Part shown: in pieces, positions 26,592 through 34,419 of the stretch | How the letters are laid out: every line of letters starts with the position of its first letter | How positions within the stretch are numbered: the stretch's first letter is position 1 | Origin: Lachnospiraceae bacterium UBA7202 | GTDB lineage: Bacteria > Bacillota > Clostridia > Lachnospirales > Lachnospiraceae | NCBI GenBank assembly: GCA_002490705.1 | Contig: DKUO01000040.1 | Coordinates: forward strand, 1 to 46,454 | Reading direction: 5' to 3' | Length of the DNA: 46,454 bases | Made by a program: the position numbers and the translations under genes | The notes under the pieces: model-generated | What the model saw: only the letters and a program-made list of their open reading frames with translations | The model's database searches: none | Told to the model about the DNA's origin: nothing

Positions 26592-27696
26592 GTGGTAGAA
26601 TTAGACAATATGAAAACAGAACTCCTCGCATACGAGAGTCCACTGGCGGAAGTGAGGGATTCACTTTAACTTAGCAGATAAGGCTAAGAGGATTGAAGAA
26701 CTGGACATGGAGATGCAGGCGCCGGATTTTTGGGATGATCCTGAGAAATCCAACGCGAAGGTGCGTGAGGCGAAGCAGTTAAAGGACATTGTGGAGACGA
26801 TGGACGGCCTGTCCGGCCAGTACGAGGATATTTTGACGCTGATCGAGCTGGGCTACGAGGACAACGACCCCGCGATCATTCCCGATATCGAGGAAGAGTT
26901 AAATTCTTTCAAGGAGACTTTTGAGAATATCAGGATCAGCACCCTTTTGTCGGGGGAGTATGACAGAAACAATGCAATTTTGAAGTTAAATGCGGGCGCG
27001 GGCGGCACGGAGAGCTGCGACTGGTGTAGTATGCTCTATCGCATGTACACCCGTTGGGCGGAGCGGAAGGGCTATTCGCTGGAGGTGATCGACTATCTGG
27101 ACGGCGACGAGGCGGGTATCAAATCCGTGACCTTCCAGATTAACGGGGAAAATGCCTACGGCTATCTGAAATCGGAGAAGGGCGTGCACCGTCTTGTGCG
27201 GATTTCGCCTTTCAATGCGCAGGGCAAGCGGCAGACCTCGTTTGTCTCTCTGGATGTGATGCCCGATATCGAGGAGGATGTGGATATCGAGATTAAGGAC
27301 GAGGATATCCGTATCGACACCTACCGAAGTAGCGGCGCGGGTGGCCAGCATATCAACAAGACCTCTTCGGCCATCCGTATCACGCATTTTCCCACGGGAA
27401 TTGTGGTGACCTGTCAGAACGAGCGAAGCCAATTCCAGAATAAGGACAAGGCGATGCAGATGTTGAAGGCGAAGCTCTTTTTGCTGAAGCAGGAGGAGAA
27501 TGCGGAGAAGCTTTCGGATATCCGCGGCGACGTGAAGGAGATCGGCTGGGGCAATCAGATCCGTTCCTATGTATTACAGCCCTATACCATGGTGAAGGAT
27601 CACCGGACGAATGAGGAGTCCGGCAATGTGGACGCGGTGTTAGACGGGGCGATTGATCCTTTTATCAATGCTTATCTGAAATGGATTAACAACTAG
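26592..27696 (+). CDS. prfB: Peptide chain release factor 2, programmed +1 frameshift
   Basis: Recognises UGA and UAA and releases the finished chain. Frame zero runs from GTG 26592 (AGGTGA upstream) for 25 codons, ends with ...VRDSL, and meets TAA at 26667. Skipping T26667 continues as NLADKAKRIEELD and gives a 367-aa protein. The codon-recognition SPF falls at 205-207 and GGQ at 250-252, the E. coli numbering, which confirms the join. The frameshift context is AGGGAT, three bases, then CTT TAA C. Canonical sites use CTT TGA C, read only by RF2; here the stop is UAA, which RF1 also reads, and the internal Shine-Dalgarno is weaker than AGGGGG. An ATG in the second frame at 26707 would lose part of domain 1 and is not the start. 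Confidence 0.95.
26655..26670 (+). promoter_or_regulatory. prfB frameshift site with UAA stop
   Basis: AGGGAT (26655-26660), TCA, then the slip codon CTT (26664-26666), TAA (26667-26669) and C. The layout and spacing match the conserved RF2 autoregulatory site, except for TAA in place of TGA and two changes in the Shine-Dalgarno part. Confidence 0.85.
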
Positions 27697-27704
27697 ATAC
27701 AACC

Positions 27705-27734
27705 GTAAAAAGAGGCCGCTTACGATGCGGCCTC
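27705..27734 (-). terminator. Terminator of the minus-strand operon, overlapping its last codons
   Basis: GAGGCCGC/GCGGCCTC is a perfect 8-bp stem. On the minus strand it is followed by TTTTTAC. The stem includes the final codons and stop of the DUF975 gene. It may also stop prfB transcription from the other side, although the T-run there is weak. Confidence 0.8.
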
Positions 27735-28505
27735 TGTATTATTTCTGATTAAGTCCAAGAAGAATTCTGTCTCCGTGGCTGTCATGTAAGGCAGTATCCA
27801 CAAAAGCGCAAGTCCGCCGGACAGAAGACCCAACAGAAGAAGCGGAAGAAAACTGACCCAGAGATAGAAGAGCCGGCCTTTATGATGCATCATCAGGCGT
27901 CGGCTTTTTTGTAAAAGCTCCCTGGCAGAGTATTGCGGGAAGTCATGCAGCAGATAGAATGCCTGTGCATAAATCAATCCGAGGGCTACGGTTACCACGC
28001 CGGACAAAATCAGGGATAGCGCGTAGGGCAGCATAAATTTGGAAAGCTGCGAGATTTGGCTGTCCGTGAGAATAGGCATAATAAGCGCATTATTTTGGTT
28101 TACTACAATTTTATTCATCTGATAGCTGATTATAATCTGCGGCAGCATGGCTGCGTAGGAAATAAGTGCAATCCACACCTCTATGATGACCGCTTTGTCA
28201 GGACAGAGCTGAAAACCGTAAAACAAATCGCTCACAGAAACGGGCCGCTCACAGCTGATTTTTAAATAGAGATAGCTGATTCCCGAAGTAAAAGGTCCCA
28301 TTAAAATAGAAAGCAAAAACGAGAAGGCATAAATCATGATCGTACCGATCACAGTGGTCGGGTTTATCAGGACGCCTATGAAAAGGGTGATGACACCGAA
28401 CAGGGCGCCCATGATCAGATAAGCGCCGATGACAGTGCCATAGTGGCCAAGCAAATGCTCTCTGGCGGAAGCCTTCAATTCCGCAGAAGATTTAAAACGA
28501 TTCAT
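27720..28505 (-). CDS. DUF975 family membrane protein (261 aa)
   Basis: Integral membrane protein of unknown role, common in Clostridia and Bacilli. The N-terminal RFKSSAELKASAREHLLGHYG block is the family mark. About six hydrophobic helices follow, near residues 25-45, 55-80, 110-128, 155-185 and 215-240. The segment SARELLQKSRRLMMHHKGRLFYL lies just before the last helices and is conserved in the family. AAAGG precedes the start. It is the last of three minus-strand genes with 38-41 bp gaps, which suggests one transcript ending at the hairpin in its last codons. Confidence 0.88.
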   Translation of the reverse strand: MNRFKSSAELKASAREHLLGHYGTVIGAYLIMGALFGVITLFIGVLINPTTVIGTIMIYAFSFLLSILMGPFTSGISYLYLKISCERPVSVSDLFYGFQLCPDKAVIIEVWIALISYAAMLPQIIISYQMNKIVVNQNNALIMPILTDSQISQLSKFMLPYALSLILSGVVTVALGLIYAQAFYLLHDFPQYSARELLQKSRRLMMHHKGRLFYLWVSFLPLLLLGLLSGGLALLWILPYMTATETEFFLDLIRNNTEAAS

Positions 28506-28546
28506 GGTATATGGTTACCTTTCTGAAAATATTCTGTAGTGGCCGA

Positions 28547-29167
28547 TCAGACGGCCTCATCGTAATTCATGCCAAGATATTTGTTGGCCTCATCGGAGGA
28601 TTTCAGCTCTTTCTGATAAGGGTTATCCTCATTGCGGTATTTAATCTGTGTGGCGGTAGTACCGCCGGACACGTAGGTGCGGCCGCATTCCGGACAGATT
28701 GCGGTGTGGATGGAAACATTGCAGGAGACAACCTTGCCGTTATTCTTTGCAGCTTTTTGATAAGCATTGCTCACATGCTCCTGCTCGTGGCTTCTGACTC
28801 TTGCCGCCGCGGCTTTCGGATCAATGTGTGCGGCAGCTTTGAAGGATACATCCCCTTCGTCGGAGCCGTCCTGATATTTGCGGTTTTTGCAGGTCTCGCA
28901 TTCTGCGGGAGAAGATTTCCTTCCTGCTTGTTTTTTGGTAGACTCGCCGGGGTTTCGGACAATCTGATGAGCTTCCTCAGGCTTTTCCGTACGACCGGGC
29001 ATTCCCTGTGCGGCAGCCTCCGCAGCATTCTCTTTCCCGGTGGAGGAGTCCGTTCCTGCGGACTGTCCGCGATTCGAGGATGCGGCAGATCCCGCGGGAT
29101 TGGAATAGGCGGTATAGGCCGCGTATGGATCAGAAGCGTAGGCTCCCATAATCGGGGAAATGATCAT
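28547..29167 (-). CDS. SprA-related putative metalloprotease (206 aa)
   Basis: Residues 1-80 are low-complexity (Ala, Ser, Gly, Glu). The rest matches the SprA-related family that databases list as putative metalloprotease: CETCKNRKYQDGSDEGDVSF, RVRSHEQEHV with an HExxH zinc motif near residue 130, and CPECGRTYVSGGTT with a second CxxC. The two CxxC pairs could bind a second metal. No signal peptide or membrane helix is seen. The start MIISPIMGAY follows AAGGTGA. It sits between a DUF4190-like and a DUF975 membrane protein in one operon, which hints at a role near the envelope. Catalysis has not been shown for this family to my knowledge. Confidence 0.8.
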   Translation of the reverse strand: MIISPIMGAYASDPYAAYTAYSNPAGSAASSNRGQSAGTDSSTGKENAAEAAAQGMPGRTEKPEEAHQIVRNPGESTKKQAGRKSSPAECETCKNRKYQDGSDEGDVSFKAAAHIDPKAAAARVRSHEQEHVSNAYQKAAKNNGKVVSCNVSIHTAICPECGRTYVSGGTTATQIKYRNEDNPYQKELKSSDEANKYLGMNYDEAV

Positions 29168-29205
29168 AATATCACCTTGCCTTTCTCAGCATTTTTTCTT
29201 TATAT

Positions 29206-29703
29206 TTAATATGAGTCAAACTCACCGTTCCACATATCGTAGATCTCATCCATCATTTCGTCATAGGAAACGCCGTACTGTTCTTCGCAGGCCTTATTGA
29301 CCTCTTCCTTCAATTCCGGAGAAAGCGTGGGAAGGGCAAATACAAGCCAGACGGCGAATACGCAAAAGGCGATATCCAACACCAGAGAGATGATGCCGCA
29401 GGTTAAGCCGGCTTTTGCCTTACCTATCATCTTTTTGGCGCTGCCTCTCGAAAGGATTGCCAATATGATGCTCACACCGCCCACAAAAAAGGGGATGGAA
29501 ACCTGTAGAAAAAGCAGGCTGACCAGCGATATGATGCCGAGCGCCATGGCGGCGGTCGCCATGCCGTCTCCCTTTTGCCTCAGGGGCGCCGGCTGCATGG
29601 GCGCGCCATAAGGATTATAAGAATTATTATTGTAAGGGTTATTATTATACGGGTTGTAGCCGTTACCGGGACCGTTTTGCGGATTGCCGGGTTGATAGTC
29701 CAT
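29206..29703 (-). CDS. DUF4190-like small membrane protein (165 aa)
   Basis: An N-terminal Asn/Pro/Tyr-rich segment with repeated NPYNNN (residues 1-40) is followed by DGMATAAMALGIISLV, a first membrane helix, a glycine-rich hairpin with KAKAGLTCGIISLVLDI, a second helix pair, and an acidic tail with EEVNKACEEQYGVSYDEMMDE. The central part fits DUF4190. Probably located in the cytoplasmic membrane with the Asn-rich tail in the cytoplasm. First gene of the minus-strand operon. Function unknown. Confidence 0.78.
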   Translation of the reverse strand: MDYQPGNPQNGPGNGYNPYNNNPYNNNSYNPYGAPMQPAPLRQKGDGMATAAMALGIISLVSLLFLQVSIPFFVGGVSIILAILSRGSAKKMIGKAKAGLTCGIISLVLDIAFCVFAVWLVFALPTLSPELKEEVNKACEEQYGVSYDEMMDEIYDMWNGEFDSY

Positions 29704-29732
29704 AGCGCCTGCCTCGTTTCTGTCTGCTTAGG

Positions 29733-29755
29733 ATCGCAGACGTTTCTTCTGCGAT
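29733..29755 (-). other. 8-bp inverted repeat in the leader of the minus-strand operon
   Basis: ATCGCAGA and TCTGCGAT flank a 7-nt loop, 30 bp upstream of the start at 29703. It could be an operator or a leader hairpin. No T-run follows on either strand. Confidence 0.45.
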
Positions 29756-29828
29756 GATTCTATTTATTTGTAGTGTAGCACAGTTTCAGGAAAAAAACCA
29801 GAGGCGGTGGCGGATTTTGGAGAGAGTG

Positions 29829-29837
29829 TGTTATAAT
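29829..29837 (+). promoter_or_regulatory. Extended -10 promoter of tex
   Basis: TG-T-TATAAT, 43 bp before the tex start; no good -35 is visible, as is usual for extended -10 promoters. Confidence 0.5.
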
Positions 29838-29880
29838 CTATTTAACAGTGTTATAAAGACGGAGGAAACAATAAAAAACC

Positions 29881-32241
29881 ATGGATATTATTTTGAAATT
29901 AAAAGAGGAACTGAAAGTAGAAAAATGGCAGGTGGAAGCCGCCGTCTCTCTGATCGACGAGGGAAACACGATCCCGTTTATTGCAAGATATCGAAAGGAA
30001 ATGACGGGTTCCTTAAACGATGAGGTTCTGCGGAATCTGTATGAGCGGCTCACCTATCTGCGCAATTTGGAGGAGAAGAAGGAACAGGTACTCGGCAGCA
30101 TCGAGGAGCAGGGCAAACTCACCGACGAGCTGAAGGAAAAGATTTTGGCGGCGGAGACCATGGTGGTGGTGGAGGATCTTTACCGGCCCTATCGCCCGAA
30201 GAGAAAAACCCGCGCAGGTGTTGCCAAGGAGAAGGGGCTAGAACCGCTTGCGGAACTGATTTTGGCACAGGAGATTACCACGCCTATCGAGGAGGAAGCG
30301 GTCAAATATATCCATGAGGATGAAGATTCGGCGAAATCCGTAGCGACAGCACAGGAGGCCGTGCAGGGGGCGAAGGATATTATTGCGGAGCAGATTTCCG
30401 ACGATGCGGATTACCGCAGTTATATCCGTGACATCACGATGAAAGAAGGGAAACTTACAAGTGCCGCAAAGGATGAGAAGGCTCAGAGCGTCTATGAAAT
30501 GTATTACGCTTATGAGGAGCCGGTAAACAAGGTGGCGGGACACCGGGTGCTTGCCATCAACAGAGGAGAGAATGAGAAATTCCTGACGGTGAAGGTGGAG
30601 GCTCCCGTAGAACGGATTCAGCAGTTTTTGCGCACGAAAACCATAAAGAAGGACAACCCTGTCACAACTCCGATTTTGGAGGAGGTGATCGCCGACAGCT
30701 ATGACAGGCTGATCGCTCCGGCCATCGAGCGGGAGATCAGAAATGAGCTCACGGAGAAGGCGGAGGACGGCGCGATCTCCGTATTCGGAAAGAATCTTGA
30801 ACAGCTTCTTCTACAGCCGCCCATCAAGGGCAAGGTGGTGCTTGGCTGGGATCCTGCGTTCCGCACAGGCTGTAAGCTGGCCGTGGTGGATGAGACGGGG
30901 AAGGTTTTGGACACGAAGGTGATTTACCCCACTGCACCCCAGAATAAGGTGGAGCAGGCAAAGGCGGAACTGAAAAAGCTGATTAAGAAGTATCATGTAT
31001 CCCTGATTTCCGTGGGAAACGGCACGGCCTCCAGAGAGTCCGAACAGGTGATTGTGGAGCTGCTTAAGGAACTGGATACGCCGGTACAGTATGTGATCGT
31101 GAATGAGGCGGGGGCTTCCGTTTACTCGGCCAGCAAATTGGCCACGGAGGAGTTCCCAGAGTTCGACGTGGGACAGAGAAGTGCGGCTTCCATTGCGAGG
31201 AGATTGCAGGACCCCCTGGCGGAGCTTGTGAAGATTGATCCCAAGTCCATTGGTGTGGGGCAGTACCAGCATGATATGAACCAGAAAAAGCTGAGCGAGG
31301 CTCTCGGCGGCGTGGTGGAGGACAGCGTAAACCGGGTGGGCGTGGATCTGAACACGGCCTCCGCGTCCCTGCTTGAATATGTCTCTGGCGTGACCAAGGT
31401 GATTGCCAGAAATATTGTGGACTACCGGGAGAAGAACGGCCGCTTTACGGACAGAAAACAGCTTTTGAAGGTGGCCAAGCTGGGGCCGAAGGCTTACGAG
31501 CAGTGCGCCGGTTTTATGCGGATTACGGACGGCGACAATCCTCTGGATGCCACCAGCGTGCACCCGGAGTCCTACGAGGCGGCGAAGAAGCTGATGGAGA
31601 AACTGGGCCTTACCATGGAGGATGTGAAGGAGGCGCAGAAGAAGGCGGCGGTCAAAAAGACCGCTCCCGTGAAGGAGAAAAAGCAGGCCCGTCCGAAAAA
31701 ACCGGTGATCCGCAATACGGATACGGCTATGGGAAAGGCGTTGGCAGCAGCTCTTGGCGGCATGGAGATGCAGATGGAAAATGACACGAGTGTCGAGACA
31801 GCTCCTGCACAGAGCGAGGGAAAGACGGCGGTGAGCAATCTGGCAAAGCGGGTGAAAGATAAGAAAAAGCTGGCTGAGGAGCTGGGCATCGGAGAGATCA
31901 CGCTGGTGGATATTCTGACGGAATTGGAAAAACCGGCCAGAGATCCCAGAGACGACATGCCTGCGCCGATTCTCAGAAGCGATGTGCTTGATATGAAGGA
32001 TTTGAAGCCCGGCATGATTTTGAAGGGGACGGTCAGAAATGTGATAGACTTTGGCGTCTTTGTGGATATCGGCGTGCATCAGGACGGTTTGGTGCATATC
32101 TCGCAGATCACGGACCGCTATATCAAGCATCCGCTGGAGGCAGTCAGCGTCGGCGATGTGGTGGATGTGCAGGTGCTCACCGTGGATGTGGCGAAGAAGC
32201 GGATTGGCCTTACGATGAAAATAAATCAGGATAAGAAGTAA
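29881..32241 (+). CDS. tex: RNA-binding transcriptional accessory protein Tex
   Basis: Nucleic-acid-binding protein linked to transcription and RNA handling. The N terminus carries WQVEAAVSLIDEGNTIPFIARYRKE, then the YqgF-like RNase H fold (GWDPAFRTGCKLAVVDETG), helix-hairpin-helix repeats (SASLLEYVSGVTKVIARNIV, RFTDRKQLLKV) and a C-terminal S1 domain (GMILKGTVRNVIDFGVFVDIG). At 786 aa it is about 60 longer than usual, because of a Lys/Ala-rich insert between the HhH region and S1 (about residues 585-680). The start matches family N termini, although GGAGG lies 15 nt upstream, which is long. The next gene's ATG touches its stop. Confidence 0.95.
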   Translation: MDIILKLKEELKVEKWQVEAAVSLIDEGNTIPFIARYRKEMTGSLNDEVLRNLYERLTYLRNLEEKKEQVLGSIEEQGKLTDELKEKILAAETMVVVEDLYRPYRPKRKTRAGVAKEKGLEPLAELILAQEITTPIEEEAVKYIHEDEDSAKSVATAQEAVQGAKDIIAEQISDDADYRSYIRDITMKEGKLTSAAKDEKAQSVYEMYYAYEEPVNKVAGHRVLAINRGENEKFLTVKVEAPVERIQQFLRTKTIKKDNPVTTPILEEVIADSYDRLIAPAIEREIRNELTEKAEDGAISVFGKNLEQLLLQPPIKGKVVLGWDPAFRTGCKLAVVDETGKVLDTKVIYPTAPQNKVEQAKAELKKLIKKYHVSLISVGNGTASRESEQVIVELLKELDTPVQYVIVNEAGASVYSASKLATEEFPEFDVGQRSAASIARRLQDPLAELVKIDPKSIGVGQYQHDMNQKKLSEALGGVVEDSVNRVGVDLNTASASLLEYVSGVTKVIARNIVDYREKNGRFTDRKQLLKVAKLGPKAYEQCAGFMRITDGDNPLDATSVHPESYEAAKKLMEKLGLTMEDVKEAQKKAAVKKTAPVKEKKQARPKKPVIRNTDTAMGKALAAALGGMEMQMENDTSVETAPAQSEGKTAVSNLAKRVKDKKKLAEELGIGEITLVDILTELEKPARDPRDDMPAPILRSDVLDMKDLKPGMILKGTVRNVIDFGVFVDIGVHQDGLVHISQITDRYIKHPLEAVSVGDVVDVQVLTVDVAKKRIGLTMKINQDKK

Positions 32242-32955
32242 ATGGACGCTCATTTTGTGGAAGTGGAACATCTGCGACAGTATTTTTCGGCAGGCGGTTT
32301 TGGAGGCGGCAGAACATACAGCAGAGCGGTGGAGGACGTTTCCTTCTCTATAGACAGGGGGGAGACGCTCGGACTGGTGGGCGCATCCGGCTGCGGCAAG
32401 ACCACCACGGCCAGAACGCTGCTGCACCTCTATGAACCTACAGGCGGACGGTTTTCTTTCGACGGAAATATAATTTTTGATGTGGAAAAAAAGCAGTATG
32501 CCGGTATGCGTCCCTACAGGAAACGGATGCAGCTTATTTTTCAGGATCCTTACGCAAGCCTGAATCCGCGCATGACCGTGGGGGATATTGTGGGTGAGGG
32601 CATTGTCCGTGTCAAAAAGCAACAGCGCCGGGAACAGATCCTGCATTTGTTGAAGCAGGTGAAATTGGAAGAAAGTTATGTAAATCTGTATCCCCATGAG
32701 CTTTCCGGCGGGCAGAGACAGCGCGTGGGAATTGCGAGGGCCCTTGCGGTACACCCGGACTTTTTGATCTGCGACGAGCCGGTCTCGGCTTTGGACATGT
32801 CGGTGCAGGCGCAGATATTGGAGCTGTTTCAGGAGCTGCAGGAAAAATTCGGGCTGACCTATTTATTTATTTCCCATGACTTGTCGGCGGTGCGGCAGAT
32901 CGCGGGCCGCATTGCCGTGATGCGTGAGGGAAGAATAGTTGACATGCTGGAATGA
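32242..32955 (+). CDS. Short peptide-type ABC ATPase (OppF/DppF-like, 237 aa)
   Basis: ATPase subunit of the oligopeptide/nickel ABC class: Walker A GASGCGKTT, Q-loop QDPYASLNPRMTVGD, signature LSGGQRQRVGIARAL, Walker B FLICDEPVSALDMS, and the His switch ISHD. Typical OppF/DppF proteins run to about 310-330 aa with a C-terminal oligo_HPY extension; this one ends after MREGRIVDML, without it. No permease, binding protein or OppD gene is near. It begins immediately after the tex stop with only a weak ribosome site, so it is probably coupled to tex. It may serve a transporter encoded elsewhere or be a remnant that lost its operon. Confidence 0.88.
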   Translation: MDAHFVEVEHLRQYFSAGGFGGGRTYSRAVEDVSFSIDRGETLGLVGASGCGKTTTARTLLHLYEPTGGRFSFDGNIIFDVEKKQYAGMRPYRKRMQLIFQDPYASLNPRMTVGDIVGEGIVRVKKQQRREQILHLLKQVKLEESYVNLYPHELSGGQRQRVGIARALAVHPDFLICDEPVSALDMSVQAQILELFQELQEKFGLTYLFISHDLSAVRQIAGRIAVMREGRIVDMLE

Positions 32956-33001
32956 ATGTGGTACGCTTATAACCGCAATAGAAAACAAAATAAGAGAAAA
33001 G

Positions 33002-33142
33002 TTCTTCGGGGCAGGGTGCAATTCCCTACCGGCGGTTACAGTCCGCGACCCGTTTATGGCTGAAGCGTTTACCCGCGCGAGGCTTGGACGGCTGATCGGG
33101 TGAAATTCCCGAACCGACAGTATAGTCTGGATGAGAGAAGAA
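33002..33142 (+). promoter_or_regulatory. FMN riboswitch (RFN element)
   Basis: Begins TTCTTCGGGGCAGGGTG and ends with GATGAGAGAAGAA, whose ends pair to form P1. Internal hallmarks include ATTCCCTACCGGCGGT, AGTCCGCGACCC, GGTGAAATTCCCGAACCGACAG and AGTCTGGATG. Binding of FMN is expected to favour the terminator at 33222 and stop ribU expression. The bases between 33143 and 33221 form a hairpin near 33146-33176 (GATATA...TATATC) that may take part in switching. Confidence 0.96.
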
Positions 33143-33221
33143 ATGATATAGTATGACATGCGCGTCATGTATATCAAAAGTTGTGCGGCAGTTGCAGTAC
33201 AGCGTCTGTTTAACGAGTGTT

Positions 33222-33252
33222 GACCCCGGAACGAAAGTTTCGGGGTTCTTTT
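33222..33252 (+). terminator. Riboswitch-controlled terminator before ribU
   Basis: GACCCCGGAAC/GTTTCGGGGTT forms a stem with a GAAA loop, followed by CTTTT. It lies between the aptamer and the ribU ribosome site. Confidence 0.85.
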
Positions 33253-33316
33253 ATGCGCAGGCTCGCATGAACAGAATCAGAAGAACTTTCCCCTACATCA
33301 AAAGGAGGAAAAGACA

Positions 33317-34096
33317 ATGGGTAACGGATTATTACAGAGTATTGCGGACAATGTGCTTTTTGTGCTTGTCTGCGTAGTTGTGGCGGCGGCGCTGTTTCTG
33401 GTCGCTTATGGGACGGAAAAGTACGTGCAGAAGAAAAACGGGGTGAAGGAGCGGATTCTCACGACCAGAAAGATCACCATGATCGGGCTGTTTTCCGCGT
33501 TGGCGGTGATCCTGCATATGCTGGACTTTCCGGTTCCGTTTCTAGCGCCGGGATTTTATCAGTTGGATTTTTCCGAGATTCCGGCATTGGTAGGAGCCTT
33601 TGCGTTCGGGCCGGTGGCCGGCGTGATGATCGAGTTTTGCAAAATACTGTTGAAGCTGGTAATAAAGGGTACGAGCACGGCTTTTGTGGGAGACTTGGCA
33701 AATTTCGTGATCGGATGCAGTTTGATCTTGCCGGCGTCGATTTTGTATCTGTTTAAGAAGACCAAGAAGAGAGCCATTGCGGCCTGTGTGACGGGCACGG
33801 TTGTCATGACGGTGTTTGGCTCGGCCTTTAATGGGATTTACCTGCTTCCCGCATTTTCCAAGCTGTTCGGAATGCCTTTGGAAGCGATTATTGCGGCGGG
33901 AGCAGAGATCAACGGCGGTATTCATAACGTTGTGACCTTTGTCATTTTTGCGGTGGCGCCTTTTAATGTGATCAAGGGCGTGGCGGCTTCGGCGGTGACC
34001 ATGCTGATCTATAAGCCTTTGAGCCCGATCTTAAAAAATGCCAATCCCGTGATGGAGAGACGCGCGGGCGGCGTATCCGAATCGGGGAACGCCTGA
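33317..34096 (+). CDS. ribU: Riboflavin ECF transporter S component
   Basis: Binds riboflavin in the membrane and works with the shared EcfAAT module, which is not in this window. The 259-aa protein has about six helices after a separate N-terminal helix (NVLFVLVCVVVAAALFLV). The segment TTRKITMIGLFSALAVILHMLDFPVPFLAPGF and LDFSEIPALVGAFAFGPVAGVMIEFCKILLKL are typical RibU signatures. AAAGGAGG precedes the start. It follows an FMN riboswitch and terminator and ends in a terminator, so it is a one-gene FMN-repressed unit. Confidence 0.95.
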   Translation: MGNGLLQSIADNVLFVLVCVVVAAALFLVAYGTEKYVQKKNGVKERILTTRKITMIGLFSALAVILHMLDFPVPFLAPGFYQLDFSEIPALVGAFAFGPVAGVMIEFCKILLKLVIKGTSTAFVGDLANFVIGCSLILPASILYLFKKTKKRAIAACVTGTVVMTVFGSAFNGIYLLPAFSKLFGMPLEAIIAAGAEINGGIHNVVTFVIFAVAPFNVIKGVAASAVTMLIYKPLSPILKNANPVMERRAGGVSESGNA

Positions 34097-34120
34097 TATA
34101 AAAAATATAAGAAAAAGTTG

Positions 34121-34158
34121 AAAATACTACTTTCCTGCGGGAAGGTAGTATTTTTCTT
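34121..34158 (+). terminator. Intrinsic terminator after ribU
   Basis: AATACTACTTTCC pairs with GGAAGGTAGTATT (one T-G pair), flanked by A and T runs, and could act in both directions. Confidence 0.9.
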
Positions 34159-34170
34159 TGCGCATAAGCA

Positions 34171-34214
34171 GAGTAAGATAACTGTAAGAATCCCGTAAGA
34201 TTTCTGTAAGATTC
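34171..34214 (+). repeat. Four tandem 11-bp repeats with core GTAAGA
   Basis: Units GAGTAAGATAA, CTGTAAGAATC, CCGTAAGATTT and CTGTAAGATTC stand end to end; the cores fall at 34173, 34184, 34195 and 34206, exactly 11 bp apart. Such head-to-tail 11-bp spacing is the mode of binding of OmpR/PhoB-type response regulators. The block ends where the probable -35 begins. Confidence 0.75.
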
Positions 34215-34243
34215 TTATGGTATATTAAGTCTTACGGTATATT
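34215..34243 (+). promoter_or_regulatory. Probable activator-dependent promoter of the ABC efflux operon
   Basis: Poor -35 TTATGG at 34215-34220, 17-bp spacer, TATATT at 34238-34243. GGTATATTAAG occurs twice (34219 and 34236). A weak -35 beside the tandem repeats fits a promoter needing a bound activator. Confidence 0.5.
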
Positions 34244-34365
34244 AAGATTGTTTTAAGGTTTTGATGCGTTTCTTTTAAGAAAGGACTGTTATGCTAAATG
34301 CAGTCAATTTAAAAAAGATTGGAATCAGGTGAATCCAAACGGCCGCCTGTTTCGTTATATATATA

Positions 34366-34387
34366 GCCGCAAAGAAAAACAAGCGAC
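34366..34387 (+). repeat. Partial copy of the ptb-leader hairpin arm
   Basis: GCCG followed by AAGAAAAACAAGCGAC; the last 16 bp are identical to 12952-12967. The matching arm and the rest of the palindrome are absent here. Both copies lie just ahead of a gene's start region. Confidence 0.5.
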
Positions 34388-34419
34388 ATTTGAAAATGGA
34401 AAGAAAGGAAAGCAGTACC

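Noticed and set aside
28511..29209. Plus-strand frame of 232 codons opposite the SprA-related gene
   Set aside because: It is the complement of a gene with clear conserved motifs, and its peptide is not protein-like.
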